DNA of 64,000 nucleotides from CALESS01 sp964405455 (GTDB lineage: Bacteria > Chloroflexota > Anaerolineae > Anaerolineales > Anaerolineaceae): positions 54,871 through 118,870 of the forward strand of contig CAYOOA010000001.1 of NCBI GenBank assembly GCA_964405455.1, written 5' to 3'. Positions 24,689 through 33,751 of the stretch are shown here, piece after piece; within the stretch, counting starts at the first letter, position 1, and every line of letters begins with the position of its first letter. The position numbers and the translations under genes are program-made. The notes under the pieces were generated by a model that made no database searches, was not told the origin of the DNA, and saw only the letters and a program-made list of their open reading frames with translations.

Positions 24689-26791
24689 TTATGGGTTGGA
24701 CTGAGTAATTGGCCGCCAGGCCGGAGAAAAATCGTACCCTTTATCGGTTGTCAAACGGACCCAATTCGCGCCGTTCGCATCCATGATGTAGATGTCGTGG
24801 TTTGTGCCATCTGGCCAGGATTGAAACGCGAACCATTCTCCATCCGGCGATAGGGAGATATCGGCAATTGGTTGAGCGCCTGTAGCGGGGGATTGGGAAG
24901 GAATGCGCGTTTCCCGGTAAGTCCCTCTATCCTCATAACGCATGGTGGTAACCCAGGAGACCGAGGAATTGGATTGTTTTTGGCCGTAAAAAATCCGGTC
25001 ATTATTTGGTGACCAGACTGGCCAGAAATCATTTATTTCTCCACTCATGGAAAACTGGGTCTGGTTTTTACCGGTATCACTCATAATCCAAATCTGGGCG
25101 TAGACGATCCAGTGCGTGTAGGCAATTTGAGCGCCATTCTGTGACCAGGAAGGTTGGATTTCGGTCGCCCGGGTCTCTGTCAATCGAGTCAATACACCTG
25201 TCTCAAGGTTGATCACATATATCTGGGGCATACCACTACGTTTGGAGCTGAAAGCAATTCGCTTTCCATCGGGCGACCAGGCCGGGTCGAAATCACCTTC
25301 CGGGCTGGGATCCACATTAAGCGGACGGATGGTTTGGTCTTGAAGGTTGAGGATATATATCCTTGCTCCATCGTGAATATCTTTGCTACCGCGGCAGGGT
25401 GAGATAAATGCAACCTGCATACCGTCAGGCGCCCAGGTAGGCTGACAAGCGCCATCTTGCAGGTTGGTGAGTTGGGTTTGAGAAGTGCCGTCGCTTTTCA
25501 TCAACCAGAGTTGAGGCACCCCCGTCCGATCAGATGAAAAGATGATTTGTGCAGACGAGGAAGTCACAGGTCCTAGCACTAGAGAGGTTGGTGTAGGTGG
25601 GGGGGATGTGGGGGTTATCTCCGGAAGTGTAGACACGATCACAGGCTGCGTTTGTGAAAAATTGAGAGTAGGGATTGAGGTTGGTTGAACCTGACTTTGT
25701 GTTTCAACCGGAGTGAGCTGGCCGGTTTTCAGTGGAGACGAAAACAATGGCGGCAGAAGGAAGATCAGACTAAATATGACCATACAGGCAGCCGCTGTTG
25801 AAAGAATTACTTTCCGATTACGCTTCCACATGCGGTATAAACGTCGCCGGGTACTCCGGTTGGTGGAAGAACGATTATTGCCGTTTGAGCCATTAGCGCT
25901 AAGCTCAATCCCTTCATCGAGAGATAAAGTTGCAATCTCCGGGGGAGGTGTAATCGAGGGTGGAGTAATAAACAGGTTCCCAAGTTCGCCGGCTTCCAGG
26001 AGGTCTTTACGCATTTCGGCGGCCGATTGATACCGCTCTTCAGGTTCCACCTCCAAGGCACGTTCTACGATTTCTGCTAAATCCGGGTTCAGGCGAGGTT
26101 GAAGCCGGCGGATGGGTGTGAGGGACGATTTTTCGGTCGCCCTGGCCAAACCGTCTTCCGGGATTTTCCCGGACAAAGCAGCGTACAACGTTGCCCCCAG
26201 GGAGTAAATATCAGAGCGGGCATCCGTGCGGGCGGTGCCGTATTGCTCGGGTGGTGAATAGCCAGGTGTCATGGCTCGCGCGCCGGTGGTGGTTGCTTGA
26301 TCACCCAGGATCATCTTTGCCAGACCGAAATCGACCAGGTACACATCACCATCGGGTGTGATCTTGATATTGCCTGGTTTAATATCCCGGTGGATAATCG
26401 GGGGAATCCGGGTGTGCATGTAACTAAGCGCGTCGCAAATGGCAGCACCGATTAATATGACATCCTGTTCGGGGATGATCCCAATCCGCTCGATTCGTTG
26501 GCGTAAATCTTCCCCTTCGATAAAATCCATCACCAGGTATTGACCCTGGCCGGGATTGTCAAAGAAATCCCGTACGCGAGGTAAATGCGGATGGCGGAGG
26601 CGAGCCATGATGGCTGCTTCGCGTTCAAATTGACGTGAATATTCGGAGGTTAGAAACAAGTTTTCTTTGACTGCAATGGGGGCGTGTAAATGAACATCCT
26701 CAGCGCGATAGACGGCTCCCATTCCGCCCTGTCCCAGGATTGAAATGATTCGATACCGCCCGTTCAGAATTGTCTCGGGAGCTAATGGCAT
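24689..26791 (-). CDS. Ser/Thr protein kinase with extracellular propeller, copy 2
   Basis: Paralogue of the downstream kinase (700 aa) and first in the operon. Glycine loop QGGMGAVY, K42, HRDIKPGN (D136) and DFG (154-156) fall at exactly the same residue numbers as in copy 1, pointing to tandem duplication. The juxtamembrane region is Asn/Ser/Arg-rich, then one transmembrane helix (about 325-350, ILSTAAACMVIFSLIFLLPP), a Ser/Thr/Pro spacer and a TolB-type propeller (about 415-700). The propeller and spacer differ much more than the kinase domain, so the two may sense different things. Substrates are unknown; the convergent FemAB-like and upstream GT genes are candidates by position only. Confidence 0.92.
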   Translation of the reverse strand: MPLAPETILNGRYRIISILGQGGMGAVYRAEDVHLHAPIAVKENLFLTSEYSRQFEREAAIMARLRHPHLPRVRDFFDNPGQGQYLVMDFIEGEDLRQRIERIGIIPEQDVILIGAAICDALSYMHTRIPPIIHRDIKPGNIKITPDGDVYLVDFGLAKMILGDQATTTGARAMTPGYSPPEQYGTARTDARSDIYSLGATLYAALSGKIPEDGLARATEKSSLTPIRRLQPRLNPDLAEIVERALEVEPEERYQSAAEMRKDLLEAGELGNLFITPPSITPPPEIATLSLDEGIELSANGSNGNNRSSTNRSTRRRLYRMWKRNRKVILSTAAACMVIFSLIFLLPPLFSSPLKTGQLTPVETQSQVQPTSIPTLNFSQTQPVIVSTLPEITPTSPPPTPTSLVLGPVTSSSAQIIFSSDRTGVPQLWLMKSDGTSQTQLTNLQDGACQPTWAPDGMQVAFISPCRGSKDIHDGARIYILNLQDQTIRPLNVDPSPEGDFDPAWSPDGKRIAFSSKRSGMPQIYVINLETGVLTRLTETRATEIQPSWSQNGAQIAYTHWIVYAQIWIMSDTGKNQTQFSMSGEINDFWPVWSPNNDRIFYGQKQSNSSVSWVTTMRYEDRGTYRETRIPSQSPATGAQPIADISLSPDGEWFAFQSWPDGTNHDIYIMDANGANWVRLTTDKGYDFSPAWRPITQSNP

Positions 26792-26939
26792 AACCAGTGG
26801 CCTTTTTTCTATCTGCTGCGATTATTGCATACGATGATAATGATTGTACATGAGAAAATCCGATTAATCAACGCTTAAGTATTTACAGTAAAAGGTGGTG
26901 GGAATTCTCTATGGTACAATCTATCCGACAGAGGAAACA

Positions 26940-27974
26940 ATGAACCTGGATATCAAAACCTTCGTACAGACAGCTTTCTTTCTGGCAGTGGGGGGAGTTA
27001 TCCTGAGCTTTTTCCTTGGGATCCGATCCATTCAATCCGGACGTAGATTACTCTATTTTCGTAAACGCCGGGATTTGATGGTACGCGGCTGGCGCTTGAT
27101 TCTTGTTGCATTATTTCTGGGGGGGGCTGCATTTGCATTAAACCAATTTGCTGAACCGGTCATATACAAAATATTTCCCCCTTCACCAACAGTCACTTTA
27201 ACTCCCACCATTACACTGACACCCACCATCACATTATCCCCGACAATAACACTGACGCCAACCATTACAAATACACCGTCCATTACAAATACTTACTTTG
27301 TTCCCCCAACCGTGGAAGCCCAATTCACTTCCGTAGTTACGCCCAACCCGGAATCCGTTTTCAGCCCGCTGCAATTCTCCCAAAAGCTGGATGACAATCG
27401 ACTTCCAGTCAACCCGGCGACTGAATTTGCCAATCCTGTCGGTCATCTCTATGCCAGCTTCAGCTATGACAAGATGACAGATGGGGTGCAATGGACTGCA
27501 CTGTGGTACCGCGGACAGGAGTTGGTTTATGGAGAAACCAAACCCTGGGACGGTGGTTCAGGTGGATATGGGTACACGGATTGGAATCCCCCGGCTGGAG
27601 GTTGGCTGCCGGGAGAATACGAGGTACGCATATTTATCGGACAAATTTGGAAAGTCACCGGTACTTTCACCGTGACTGGAGAGCCCCCCGCACCGACGGC
27701 AACCGGGACAGCCACGAAGACAGCAACTGCAACACGAACGGCCACGGGAACTCGGACTCCGACAGCAACGCGAACCAATACACCCACCCCTGGTCCAACT
27801 TTCACGGCATCTGCCACTCGGACGCCTCTGCCCACATGGACACGCACACCATCACGCACTCCATGGCCTACAGTCACACCGATTACACCCACCAAAACAC
27901 GTACCCCCTGGCCGACGGCAACTCCAATCACCCCCACTGCCACCCGCACTCCGTGGCCAACAGCCACCCCCTGA
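26940..27974 (+). CDS. Membrane protein with Thr/Pro-rich spacers, unknown
   Basis: A 344-residue protein that I cannot assign to a family. The start is the ATG at 26940, preceded by GAGGAA; a GTG 15 codons upstream lies before that site. Two hydrophobic segments (about 9-29 and 51-72) bracket a basic loop, then a first tandem Thr/Pro repeat (about 80-120), then a globular domain of about 115 residues with an Ig-like beta pattern (GHLYASFSYDKM...WTALWYRGQELV...GEYEVRIFIG), and a second long repeat of RTPWPT-type units to the C-terminus. The globular domain is probably outside the membrane, with the repeats as flexible linkers. It ends just before a bidirectional terminator. Confidence 0.75.
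   Translation: MNLDIKTFVQTAFFLAVGGVILSFFLGIRSIQSGRRLLYFRKRRDLMVRGWRLILVALFLGGAAFALNQFAEPVIYKIFPPSPTVTLTPTITLTPTITLSPTITLTPTITNTPSITNTYFVPPTVEAQFTSVVTPNPESVFSPLQFSQKLDDNRLPVNPATEFANPVGHLYASFSYDKMTDGVQWTALWYRGQELVYGETKPWDGGSGGYGYTDWNPPAGGWLPGEYEVRIFIGQIWKVTGTFTVTGEPPAPTATGTATKTATATRTATGTRTPTATRTNTPTPGPTFTASATRTPLPTWTRTPSRTPWPTVTPITPTKTRTPWPTATPITPTATRTPWPTATP
27178..27294 (+). repeat. Tandem repeat encoding Thr/Pro spacer 1
   Basis: An imperfect repeat of about 18 bases encodes units such as TLTPTI. The DNA copies differ at third positions (actcccacc, acacccacc, ccgacaata), so the peptide is conserved more than the bases. Confidence 0.7.
27691..27972 (+). repeat. Low-complexity repeat encoding Thr/Pro/Arg spacer 2
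   Basis: A run of ACx/CCx codons encodes TATRTAT and RTPWPTATPITPT units, about 90 residues up to the stop codon. The last three units are near-identical at the protein level. Confidence 0.7.
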
Positions 27975-27982
27975 AAAACGAA

Positions 27983-28007
27983 ACGCCCCTCCAACAAGGA
28001 GGGGCGT
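27983..28007. terminator. Bidirectional terminator
   Basis: A perfect 10-bp stem ACGCCCCTCC / GGAGGGGCGT with a 5-base loop lies between two convergent genes. It is followed by CAATTTTG on the plus strand and TTTCGTTTTTC on the minus strand, so it can serve both. Confidence 0.85.
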
Positions 28008-28025
28008 CAATTTTGATTGAATGGC

Positions 28026-28919
28026 TTAGAAGCAGCGGGCGATTTGAGCTGCCAATCGGGCGTTGTTGCGAAGCAGGGCAAGATTTGCTTTCATGCTTTC
28101 GCCGCCGCTCAGCTCGGCAACCCGTGAGAGCAGGAAGGGTGTTACTTTAGATCCGATGATGTGCTTTTCTTCAGCTTCGTGAACAGCCTGCTCGATGATC
28201 CCCTCAATCTTTTCCCGCGGAACGGCTACATCTGCCGGGGGAGGAACGACAACCAGGACACCGGTACTCAAACCCGCCTCCCACTGAGCCCTGGCGATTT
28301 CCATCGCTTCTTCCGGGCGATCCACCCGGATATTGAGCGGAAGACCGCTGGAGATGGAATAGAAGGCGGGCAATTCATTGGTTTGATAGCCGATCACCGG
28401 TACGCCCTGCGTTTCCAACACCTCCATGGTCAAGGGAAGATCCAGGATTGCCTTGGCCCCGGCGCAGACGACTAATACGGGGGTTCGACCCAGTTCAATT
28501 AAATCGGCTGAAACATCCATTGGAGCATTGCGATGGACACCCCCGATGCCGCCGGTGGCAAACACCTTGATGCCAGCCATGTGTGCTGCAATCATCGTGG
28601 CTGCCACGGTTGTGCCGCCATTTTCTTTACGTGCAATCGTTACGCCAAAATCCCGCCGGCTGACCTTGCGAGTTCCTGGTTCCGCCTGGCCAAGACGCTC
28701 CACTTCCTGGAGGGTCAAACCAACATGCAATTCGCCATCCAACAAGCCGACTGTGGCCGGCACAGCGCCTGCCTGGCGGACTTCATCTTCAAGCGAGAGA
28801 GATAATTCGATATTCTGCGGGATGGGCAAGCCGTGGGTTAAGACGGCTGTTTCCAGGGCGACGAGTGGTTGATGATCCTTAATTGCTTTTTCAACTTCTG
28901 GACTGTATTGAATTTTCAT
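28026..28919 (-). CDS. psuG: Pseudouridine-5'-phosphate glycosidase
   Basis: PsuG reversibly splits pseudouridine 5'-phosphate into uracil and ribose 5-phosphate, in pseudouridine salvage. The 297-residue protein shows E23 in VALETAVLTHGLP, K85 in KVSRRDFG (the family's Schiff-base Lys), the ENGGTTVAATM segment, FATGGIGGVHR and the C-terminal NxALLRNNARLAAQIA. The usual partner kinase PsuK is not adjacent. Here the gene is last in an operon with two Band-7-like membrane proteins (6-base gap), which is not a context I know for psuG. The ATG has AAAGGT at a suitable distance. A bidirectional terminator follows. Confidence 0.92.
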   Translation of the reverse strand: MKIQYSPEVEKAIKDHQPLVALETAVLTHGLPIPQNIELSLSLEDEVRQAGAVPATVGLLDGELHVGLTLQEVERLGQAEPGTRKVSRRDFGVTIARKENGGTTVAATMIAAHMAGIKVFATGGIGGVHRNAPMDVSADLIELGRTPVLVVCAGAKAILDLPLTMEVLETQGVPVIGYQTNELPAFYSISSGLPLNIRVDRPEEAMEIARAQWEAGLSTGVLVVVPPPADVAVPREKIEGIIEQAVHEAEEKHIIGSKVTPFLLSRVAELSGGESMKANLALLRNNARLAAQIARCF

Positions 28920-28925
28920 ATTTTT

Positions 28926-30539
28926 TTACCTTTCTTCTGGGGTAACGTAATGCATATGATCCTCGCCGGTGATGGATTGGTTTAAAATCTCCAGTGAGTT
29001 GGCAAGTCTTTCGGGAATGGGTCTGCCGGATTCAACAATCTCTTCGGCAGCATTCTTCAGGACACCGGCATAATCTTTTAGCAATAACAGGATGATCCGT
29101 GGTTTATTGCGGGATTGTGAGAATAAGCTACCAAAAGTAAGGATGGGATGCAGGTTGTTCAAACCAACCAGGTGTCCCAGCCGCTGCTGAGATTGGAGCG
29201 TTTCCAAAACCCGCTTGTGGCCGAGTGCAATGCTTTCATTATTGAGGCGTAATGCTTCACGGTGCTGACTGGTCAGCACGTCGATCTCGTGGCTCCAGGT
29301 GCCTACATCAATCCATTCAAGATGGATGCCGCGTTGCCCGGCTTTTTGTTGAAAGCTGGAAGCAAATGTGGCATAAAATTGGCTGGAAAGACGCGAACGC
29401 GGGATGAACTGGGATGGCTCTGACTTAACAGGTCGATGGAAAATAATTCGTCTCGGGCGGGCTTTTCCATTTTCGAATTTGGCAGCTTTTGGCTTCTTGT
29501 GAGAGAGGCTAAAGCAACCTTTTCGGAATGTCCGCGATTTCCTTTGCCTGAGGCGTGCCATATATATCTGAAGGGATTCCAACAGCTCGATTTGGCGGCG
29601 AATTTCCGGCTCGCCGATGGAGGATAAAAGTTCACCCAGGGTGTATTGACTGATGAATTGGATGAGTTCCCCTGTCACCAGACCAACCACCGTTTTGGAA
29701 AGAACACTGGCCGTGCTGCCGCTGGCTGGTTGCCCATAAACCAGGGCTAGAATCGCGGGTTCCGAGAAAGGGAATGGGTGTTTGAGAGAAGATTCACTGC
29801 CGTCTCGTTGGATGGAAAACAACAGGCGGATGTTGCGCAGTTGAATGGGAATACCATCTTTCGTGCGACCGGTTACCTTGTCCAACGGGATTGATTGCGG
29901 GCGGAGATCGACTGCCTGGCGGAGCCGGGTAAATCCAGGCATGAAATAACTGCGCGCCACAGTCGGCCCTACCACTTCCACCCTGCCATCAGGATGTTCA
30001 AAGACTGCGGCATTATCCAGGTGGACTTGAACAAAAGCCGGACCGCCGATCTTGAGCGCGGTGGATTTCTGGTCTTCCCTGGCAAAATTGCCTTCCTGGA
30101 TATGAACTGTTTGGAAATCCGGAAATGCAAAAGCAGAGCGGGTGACATAAAGATTTGCCAGGCGTGTGTCGTGCAGTTCAAAAATATCATCCAGGTAAAT
30201 GGCGGCAATTCGGCTGGCCAGCCAGATTGGGAAAACCAGTGCTAGGATGTGTTGAAGGATCTTTGCAGAAAAGAAGAGTTTAATCGTTTCCCAGCCAAGG
30301 ATCAGCAGGTTCGTTAGTTTTGTTGAGAAATCCAAGGCTGGGTTTTGCAAATTAAAGATGATTACATCGCACGCAGGACAGGTCTGTTCAATGACTACCA
30401 GGAAGCCCCAGGTTACCACGAGGATGGCGATGATGCTCACCAAACGAACCTGGGCGGCCGTGTGACTGGTGGAAAAGACCATATTCAGCCATTTCGACTC
30501 TTCGGATTGAGCTGGAGGAGTTTTCGGACGGTCTTTCAT
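28926..30539 (-). CDS. Band-7/SPFH-like membrane protein, copy A
   Basis: A 537-residue protein of uncertain family. Two hydrophobic segments near the N-terminus (about 30-55 and 85-118) precede a region resembling an SPFH/Band-7 domain (about 200-330): AVDLRPQSIPLDKVTGRTKDGIP followed by a beta-strand stretch IQLRNIRLLFSI, then helices with VTGELIQFISQYTL. A basic, positively charged loop (about 340-400) and a helical C-terminus with LNNESIALGHKRVLETLQ follow. It lies 3 bases downstream of copy B and 6 before psuG, so all three are one operon. SPFH proteins form oligomeric membrane rings or cages; whether this one pairs with copy B is inference. Confidence 0.6.
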   Translation of the reverse strand: MKDRPKTPPAQSEESKWLNMVFSTSHTAAQVRLVSIIAILVVTWGFLVVIEQTCPACDVIIFNLQNPALDFSTKLTNLLILGWETIKLFFSAKILQHILALVFPIWLASRIAAIYLDDIFELHDTRLANLYVTRSAFAFPDFQTVHIQEGNFAREDQKSTALKIGGPAFVQVHLDNAAVFEHPDGRVEVVGPTVARSYFMPGFTRLRQAVDLRPQSIPLDKVTGRTKDGIPIQLRNIRLLFSIQRDGSESSLKHPFPFSEPAILALVYGQPASGSTASVLSKTVVGLVTGELIQFISQYTLGELLSSIGEPEIRRQIELLESLQIYMARLRQRKSRTFRKGCFSLSHKKPKAAKFENGKARPRRIIFHRPVKSEPSQFIPRSRLSSQFYATFASSFQQKAGQRGIHLEWIDVGTWSHEIDVLTSQHREALRLNNESIALGHKRVLETLQSQQRLGHLVGLNNLHPILTFGSLFSQSRNKPRIILLLLKDYAGVLKNAAEEIVESGRPIPERLANSLEILNQSITGEDHMHYVTPEER

Positions 30540-30542
30540 CGC

Positions 30543-31994
30543 CTACTCCTCCAACCATTCGAGGATCCGTTGCAGGTTATCGATATCCTCGCGAGTCATC
30601 TGGATCAATTGGGCGTCCGAGCCGCAAAGCTTCATATTACCTTGAATGAGCAGCCGCAGAATTTCGCTTGCCGCCAATTTCTCTGATTTGGAATGAACAC
30701 CGAGTTCCTGGACGACAGCCAATGCAAAATCAATGGCCGCCTGATGTCTGCCTTGTTCAGCAGCCAGGGCACGCCGTTTCTCAACGATCGCCCGCTCTTC
30801 TTCAGCCCGTTTAAGCCAGGTCGTTTTCCAGTGATCCAGCAGTCGTTCTTCATCATCCCTGCGGAAGCGCAAATTACTGATACTCACGCTGAGGACGACA
30901 ATCCCCCGGGATTGCAGGATTTGAAATTCGCGACTTGGAGTCTGCTGATGGATGGGTCGTCCATCTGGACCGAGGGATTGATTACCTTTGGCATCCTTCT
31001 TCAGGATTGGTTTGCCGAAATCGTCCAGGCTATCCACCATGGGCTTCTGCAAGCGGTCCCGGACTTGTTGAATGACGAATTGCAAAACGCCAGCCGGTTC
31101 GTTAGGATCCTGCTCGTAGAGTTCGAACAGGGTGAATTTGGCCAGGATTTCCCGCCAGATATCTACGGCGAGCAGGGTGGGTAATTGCATCCAATTTGCT
31201 GTTCGATCGGGGCTCGATTCATTCGAGATGTCTGCATCCAATGGGCGGCCTGTGATGGCACGGCGAACGGATTCAGGACGGTAGCCAAAGCGGGTGTTGC
31301 CCTCGCCTTCCTCCGCCACGAGCCGGAAAGAGACGGAGATGTTTGGAACCACCTCGTGATTATCCCGGGTGACAGCCTGGGTCTCAAAACGACGGGCAAG
31401 CCGTTCCTTATGATCCTGGATGCTCTCTTTTTTCACTCTTTTTTCAAAGCCCAAGCCTTGCCCGGCAAGCATCCGCTCAATGATATCATCCGGCTCAATC
31501 GGCCCAAGGCGGCTGGACTGGCGGTGCAAATCCACGGTCCCACCGACGGTTTCATCTTTTTCCGTGAAGGCAATTCCAGGCCCAACCGCCCGGGTGTAAT
31601 GGGTCGGTTTTTGCAGCAAGGCTGCTGAAGCCGTATCCAGCAGGATGACCCCCGGCCCTTTGCGGTTCTTCTCTGAACCGCGGGCGCGGATTTGACCGCT
31701 TTCGATGAATAAGGCCGGGCCGTGGAAACCAGTCAGATAATCAAACAGGCGCTGGGCAGCCGTCTGACGATCAGCGGTTTTCCGAACCGGAAGGACGAAC
31801 TGGGCAAAGAAGAATAGCCAGAAGACGATGCCGAAAACGCAGAGAAGTAAGTCCAGGAAGATGGCCGGCACCCTGGATTCAAGTTTCCCACTAATAAAAA
31901 CAATGATTAGATAAATGACCCCCCACCCGACACAGCCAAGGATGACCCGGATGAATGGCGTATTCCCCAAGAGATTTGACTTTGGTTTGTCCAT
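30543..31994 (-). CDS. Band-7/SPFH-like membrane protein, copy B
   Basis: A 483-residue protein, first gene of the operon. The ATG at 31994 is chosen because it opens a compact N-terminus before two hydrophobic segments (about 15-38 and 44-70). The middle shows SPFH-like features: AVTRDNHEVVPNISVSFRL (about 228-246), then a helical part with WREILAKFTLFELY, and after SRGIVVLSVSISNLRF a charged helix EEERAIVEKRRALAAEQGRHQAAIDFA typical of the coiled-coil tail of Band-7 proteins. It is paralogous in layout to copy A but low in identity. The gene is divergent from the flippase-like gene at 32076. Confidence 0.62.
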   Translation of the reverse strand: MDKPKSNLLGNTPFIRVILGCVGWGVIYLIIVFISGKLESRVPAIFLDLLLCVFGIVFWLFFFAQFVLPVRKTADRQTAAQRLFDYLTGFHGPALFIESGQIRARGSEKNRKGPGVILLDTASAALLQKPTHYTRAVGPGIAFTEKDETVGGTVDLHRQSSRLGPIEPDDIIERMLAGQGLGFEKRVKKESIQDHKERLARRFETQAVTRDNHEVVPNISVSFRLVAEEGEGNTRFGYRPESVRRAITGRPLDADISNESSPDRTANWMQLPTLLAVDIWREILAKFTLFELYEQDPNEPAGVLQFVIQQVRDRLQKPMVDSLDDFGKPILKKDAKGNQSLGPDGRPIHQQTPSREFQILQSRGIVVLSVSISNLRFRRDDEERLLDHWKTTWLKRAEEERAIVEKRRALAAEQGRHQAAIDFALAVVQELGVHSKSEKLAASEILRLLIQGNMKLCGSDAQLIQMTREDIDNLQRILEWLEE

Positions 31995-32051
31995 GTTCTT
32001 AATATTGTATAACAAAATCAGGTACAAGTGCGAAAAAGCCACCGGGTAAGG

Positions 32052-32057
32052 TATAAT
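32052..32057 (+). promoter_or_regulatory. Possible -10 element for the flippase-like gene
   Basis: A perfect TATAAT lies 19 bases before the ATG at 32076; the -35 region (32029-32034, TGCGAA) is poor. It argues for the downstream ATG over an earlier in-frame codon at 32028. Confidence 0.4.
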
Positions 32058-32075
32058 CCCGCCATCAGGAGGCTG

Positions 32076-33065
32076 ATGAAGGAGCGCAATCGATCCATTT
32101 TCCGAAAAATGTTACCCGGCCTAGGGCTGGGATTTATTGCACTGGTGATTTTAATGTTCATCGGGGACTTGCGCCAGGTTCTCCAGTTGCTGGCGAACTT
32201 CAACTGGTGGATTTTCCCCCTGGCCATGGTGTTCACCCTTTTCAATTATGCCCTGCGCTTTCTTAAATTCCATTATTACCTGGGGCAAATCGGTGCAAAA
32301 GGGATTGGATGGAAGGAGAGCCTGCGCCTGTTTGTGGGGGGCTTTCCGCTGGCAGTCACTCCCGGCAAGGTTGGAGAAGTACTAAAGGCCGTGTGGATTC
32401 AACAGAAATGCGGCTTGCCGGTTGCGCGAGGGGTATCCGTGGTCGTGGCGGAAAGAATCAGCGACGGGATGGCGGTGTTGCTGCTTTCCACCCTCGGGGT
32501 AATCGCTTATCCGCGCTATTGGCCGGCCTTTGCGATTGTGTTCATCCTGCTGGCCGGGATCATCGTCGTTTCCCAGGTGAGAACGGCGGCCCTTTGGCTG
32601 CTAAATCTGGCTGGACGGTTGCCACTGATCAAACGCCTGGCGGGCGGTTTACGGGAATTCTATGAGGGTAGTTATGCCCTGTTTCGACCGGCCTCAACCC
32701 TGCTGGCAGTCGGCCTGGGTATGGTTTCCTGGCTTGGCGAAGGAGTGGGCTTCTATTTTATCCTTTTGGGCCTGGGATTGCCGCCATCGATCCAGCTCCT
32801 GGCCACGGCAGTTTTCATATTATCCTTTTCAACGGTCATTGGGGCGGTATCTGCGCTGCCTGGAGGGTTGGGCGCAGCAGAAGCTTCCATTGCCGGTATG
32901 CTGACTTTACTGGCAGGAATCGACCCATCCACAGCGGCTGCCGCTACGCTGCTGATCCGGCTGGCCACATTATGGTTCGGGGTCGGCCTGGGACTGCTGG
33001 TCTGGCTGGTTTCTCCTGAATTGATTGGACTGAAACTGGAAAATGGAAAAACGGTTGAAAGTTGA
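32076..33065 (+). CDS. Lysylphosphatidylglycerol-synthase-TM/flippase-like membrane protein
   Basis: A polytopic membrane protein (329 aa) of the LPG_synthase_TM / UPF0104 family, the flippase-like half of MprF without the aminoacyltransferase. Family features are LRFLKFHYYLG, LFVGGFPLAVTPGKVGEVLKA and SDGMAVLLLS in the first half, and SALPGGLGAAEASIAGML in the second. Start: ATG at 32076 with AGGAGG just upstream; the earlier in-frame codon lies before a TATAAT box. It may move lipids or glycolipids across the membrane. It overlaps the PHP gene by 23 bases. Confidence 0.87.
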   Translation: MKERNRSIFRKMLPGLGLGFIALVILMFIGDLRQVLQLLANFNWWIFPLAMVFTLFNYALRFLKFHYYLGQIGAKGIGWKESLRLFVGGFPLAVTPGKVGEVLKAVWIQQKCGLPVARGVSVVVAERISDGMAVLLLSTLGVIAYPRYWPAFAIVFILLAGIIVVSQVRTAALWLLNLAGRLPLIKRLAGGLREFYEGSYALFRPASTLLAVGLGMVSWLGEGVGFYFILLGLGLPPSIQLLATAVFILSFSTVIGAVSALPGGLGAAEASIAGMLTLLAGIDPSTAAAATLLIRLATLWFGVGLGLLVWLVSPELIGLKLENGKTVES

Positions 33066-33717
33066 TTTTCACTGTCATACCCAATACTCAGGCGACAGTC
33101 TGACTCGCCTGGAGGACCTGGCCCGGGCAGCCCAAAAGGCTGGACTGGACCGGGTGGTGATCACAGACCACAACAACCTGGAGGGAGCCAAACGGGCTGT
33201 CGAGCTCTATCCGGATTTATTTATCCCGGGGGAGGAAATCCTGACCGACCGGGGAGAACTCCTGGCTGCGTTTGTCACGGAATGTATTCCCAGGGGTCTC
33301 CATTGGATGGAGGCGATTGAGAGGCTCAAAAAACAAGGTGCCTTTATCAGTGTCTCTCATCCCTACGACCATTTCAGGCATGGATGGCAGGAAAAAGACT
33401 TATCCGAACTGGTTGAATGGGTGGACGCCATAGAAGTGTTCAATGCGCGCTGCTACTCTCCCCGCTTCAACCACCTGGCCGGTGAATTCGCCTTGCGGAT
33501 GAACCTACCGGGGACGGCAGGTTCCGACGCGCACACACCGGGGGAGGTTGGCCGGGGGTCCCTGGAACTGCCAGCCTTTTCCAATGCGGAAGAATTGCGA
33601 GCAGTGGTTCGCGAAGCCCAGGTACACGGTCAGCTATCCCCGCGCTGGGTTCACCTGAAATCGACTTATGCAAGATGGGTCAAAAAGCTGCGCAGTCGAA
33701 AAGCGATTTCACCTTGA
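33043..33717 (+). CDS. PHP-domain phosphoesterase
   Basis: A 224-residue metal-dependent phosphoesterase of the PHP family. The metal ligands are visible: H10 and H12 (DFHCHT), ITDHNN (D/H near 42-43), a Glu in IPGEEI, SHPYDH and the closing GSDAHTPGEVG. These are complete, so the protein should be catalytic. Substrate cannot be read; relatives hydrolyse histidinol phosphate, nucleoside 3',5'-bisphosphates or oligoribonucleotides. The start lies inside the 3' end of the flippase-like gene, which indicates one operon. Confidence 0.85.
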   Translation: MEKRLKVDFHCHTQYSGDSLTRLEDLARAAQKAGLDRVVITDHNNLEGAKRAVELYPDLFIPGEEILTDRGELLAAFVTECIPRGLHWMEAIERLKKQGAFISVSHPYDHFRHGWQEKDLSELVEWVDAIEVFNARCYSPRFNHLAGEFALRMNLPGTAGSDAHTPGEVGRGSLELPAFSNAEELRAVVREAQVHGQLSPRWVHLKSTYARWVKKLRSRKAISP

Positions 33718-33741
33718 CGCCTGCACAGCAAAGGATAAAAT
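33714..33741 (+). promoter_or_regulatory. Promoter of tRNA-Leu
   Basis: TTGACG (33714-33719), a 16-base spacer and TAAAAT (33736-33741) lie 10 bases before the mature tRNA 5' end. The -35 overlaps the stop of the PHP gene. Confidence 0.65.
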
Positions 33742-33751
33742 AATAAAGCTC

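Noticed and set aside
27491..28150. A long open frame in the +1 shifted frame over the Thr/Pro repeat gene
   Set aside because: It mirrors repeat codons in another frame, is His/Asn-rich and crosses the terminator; no start signal.
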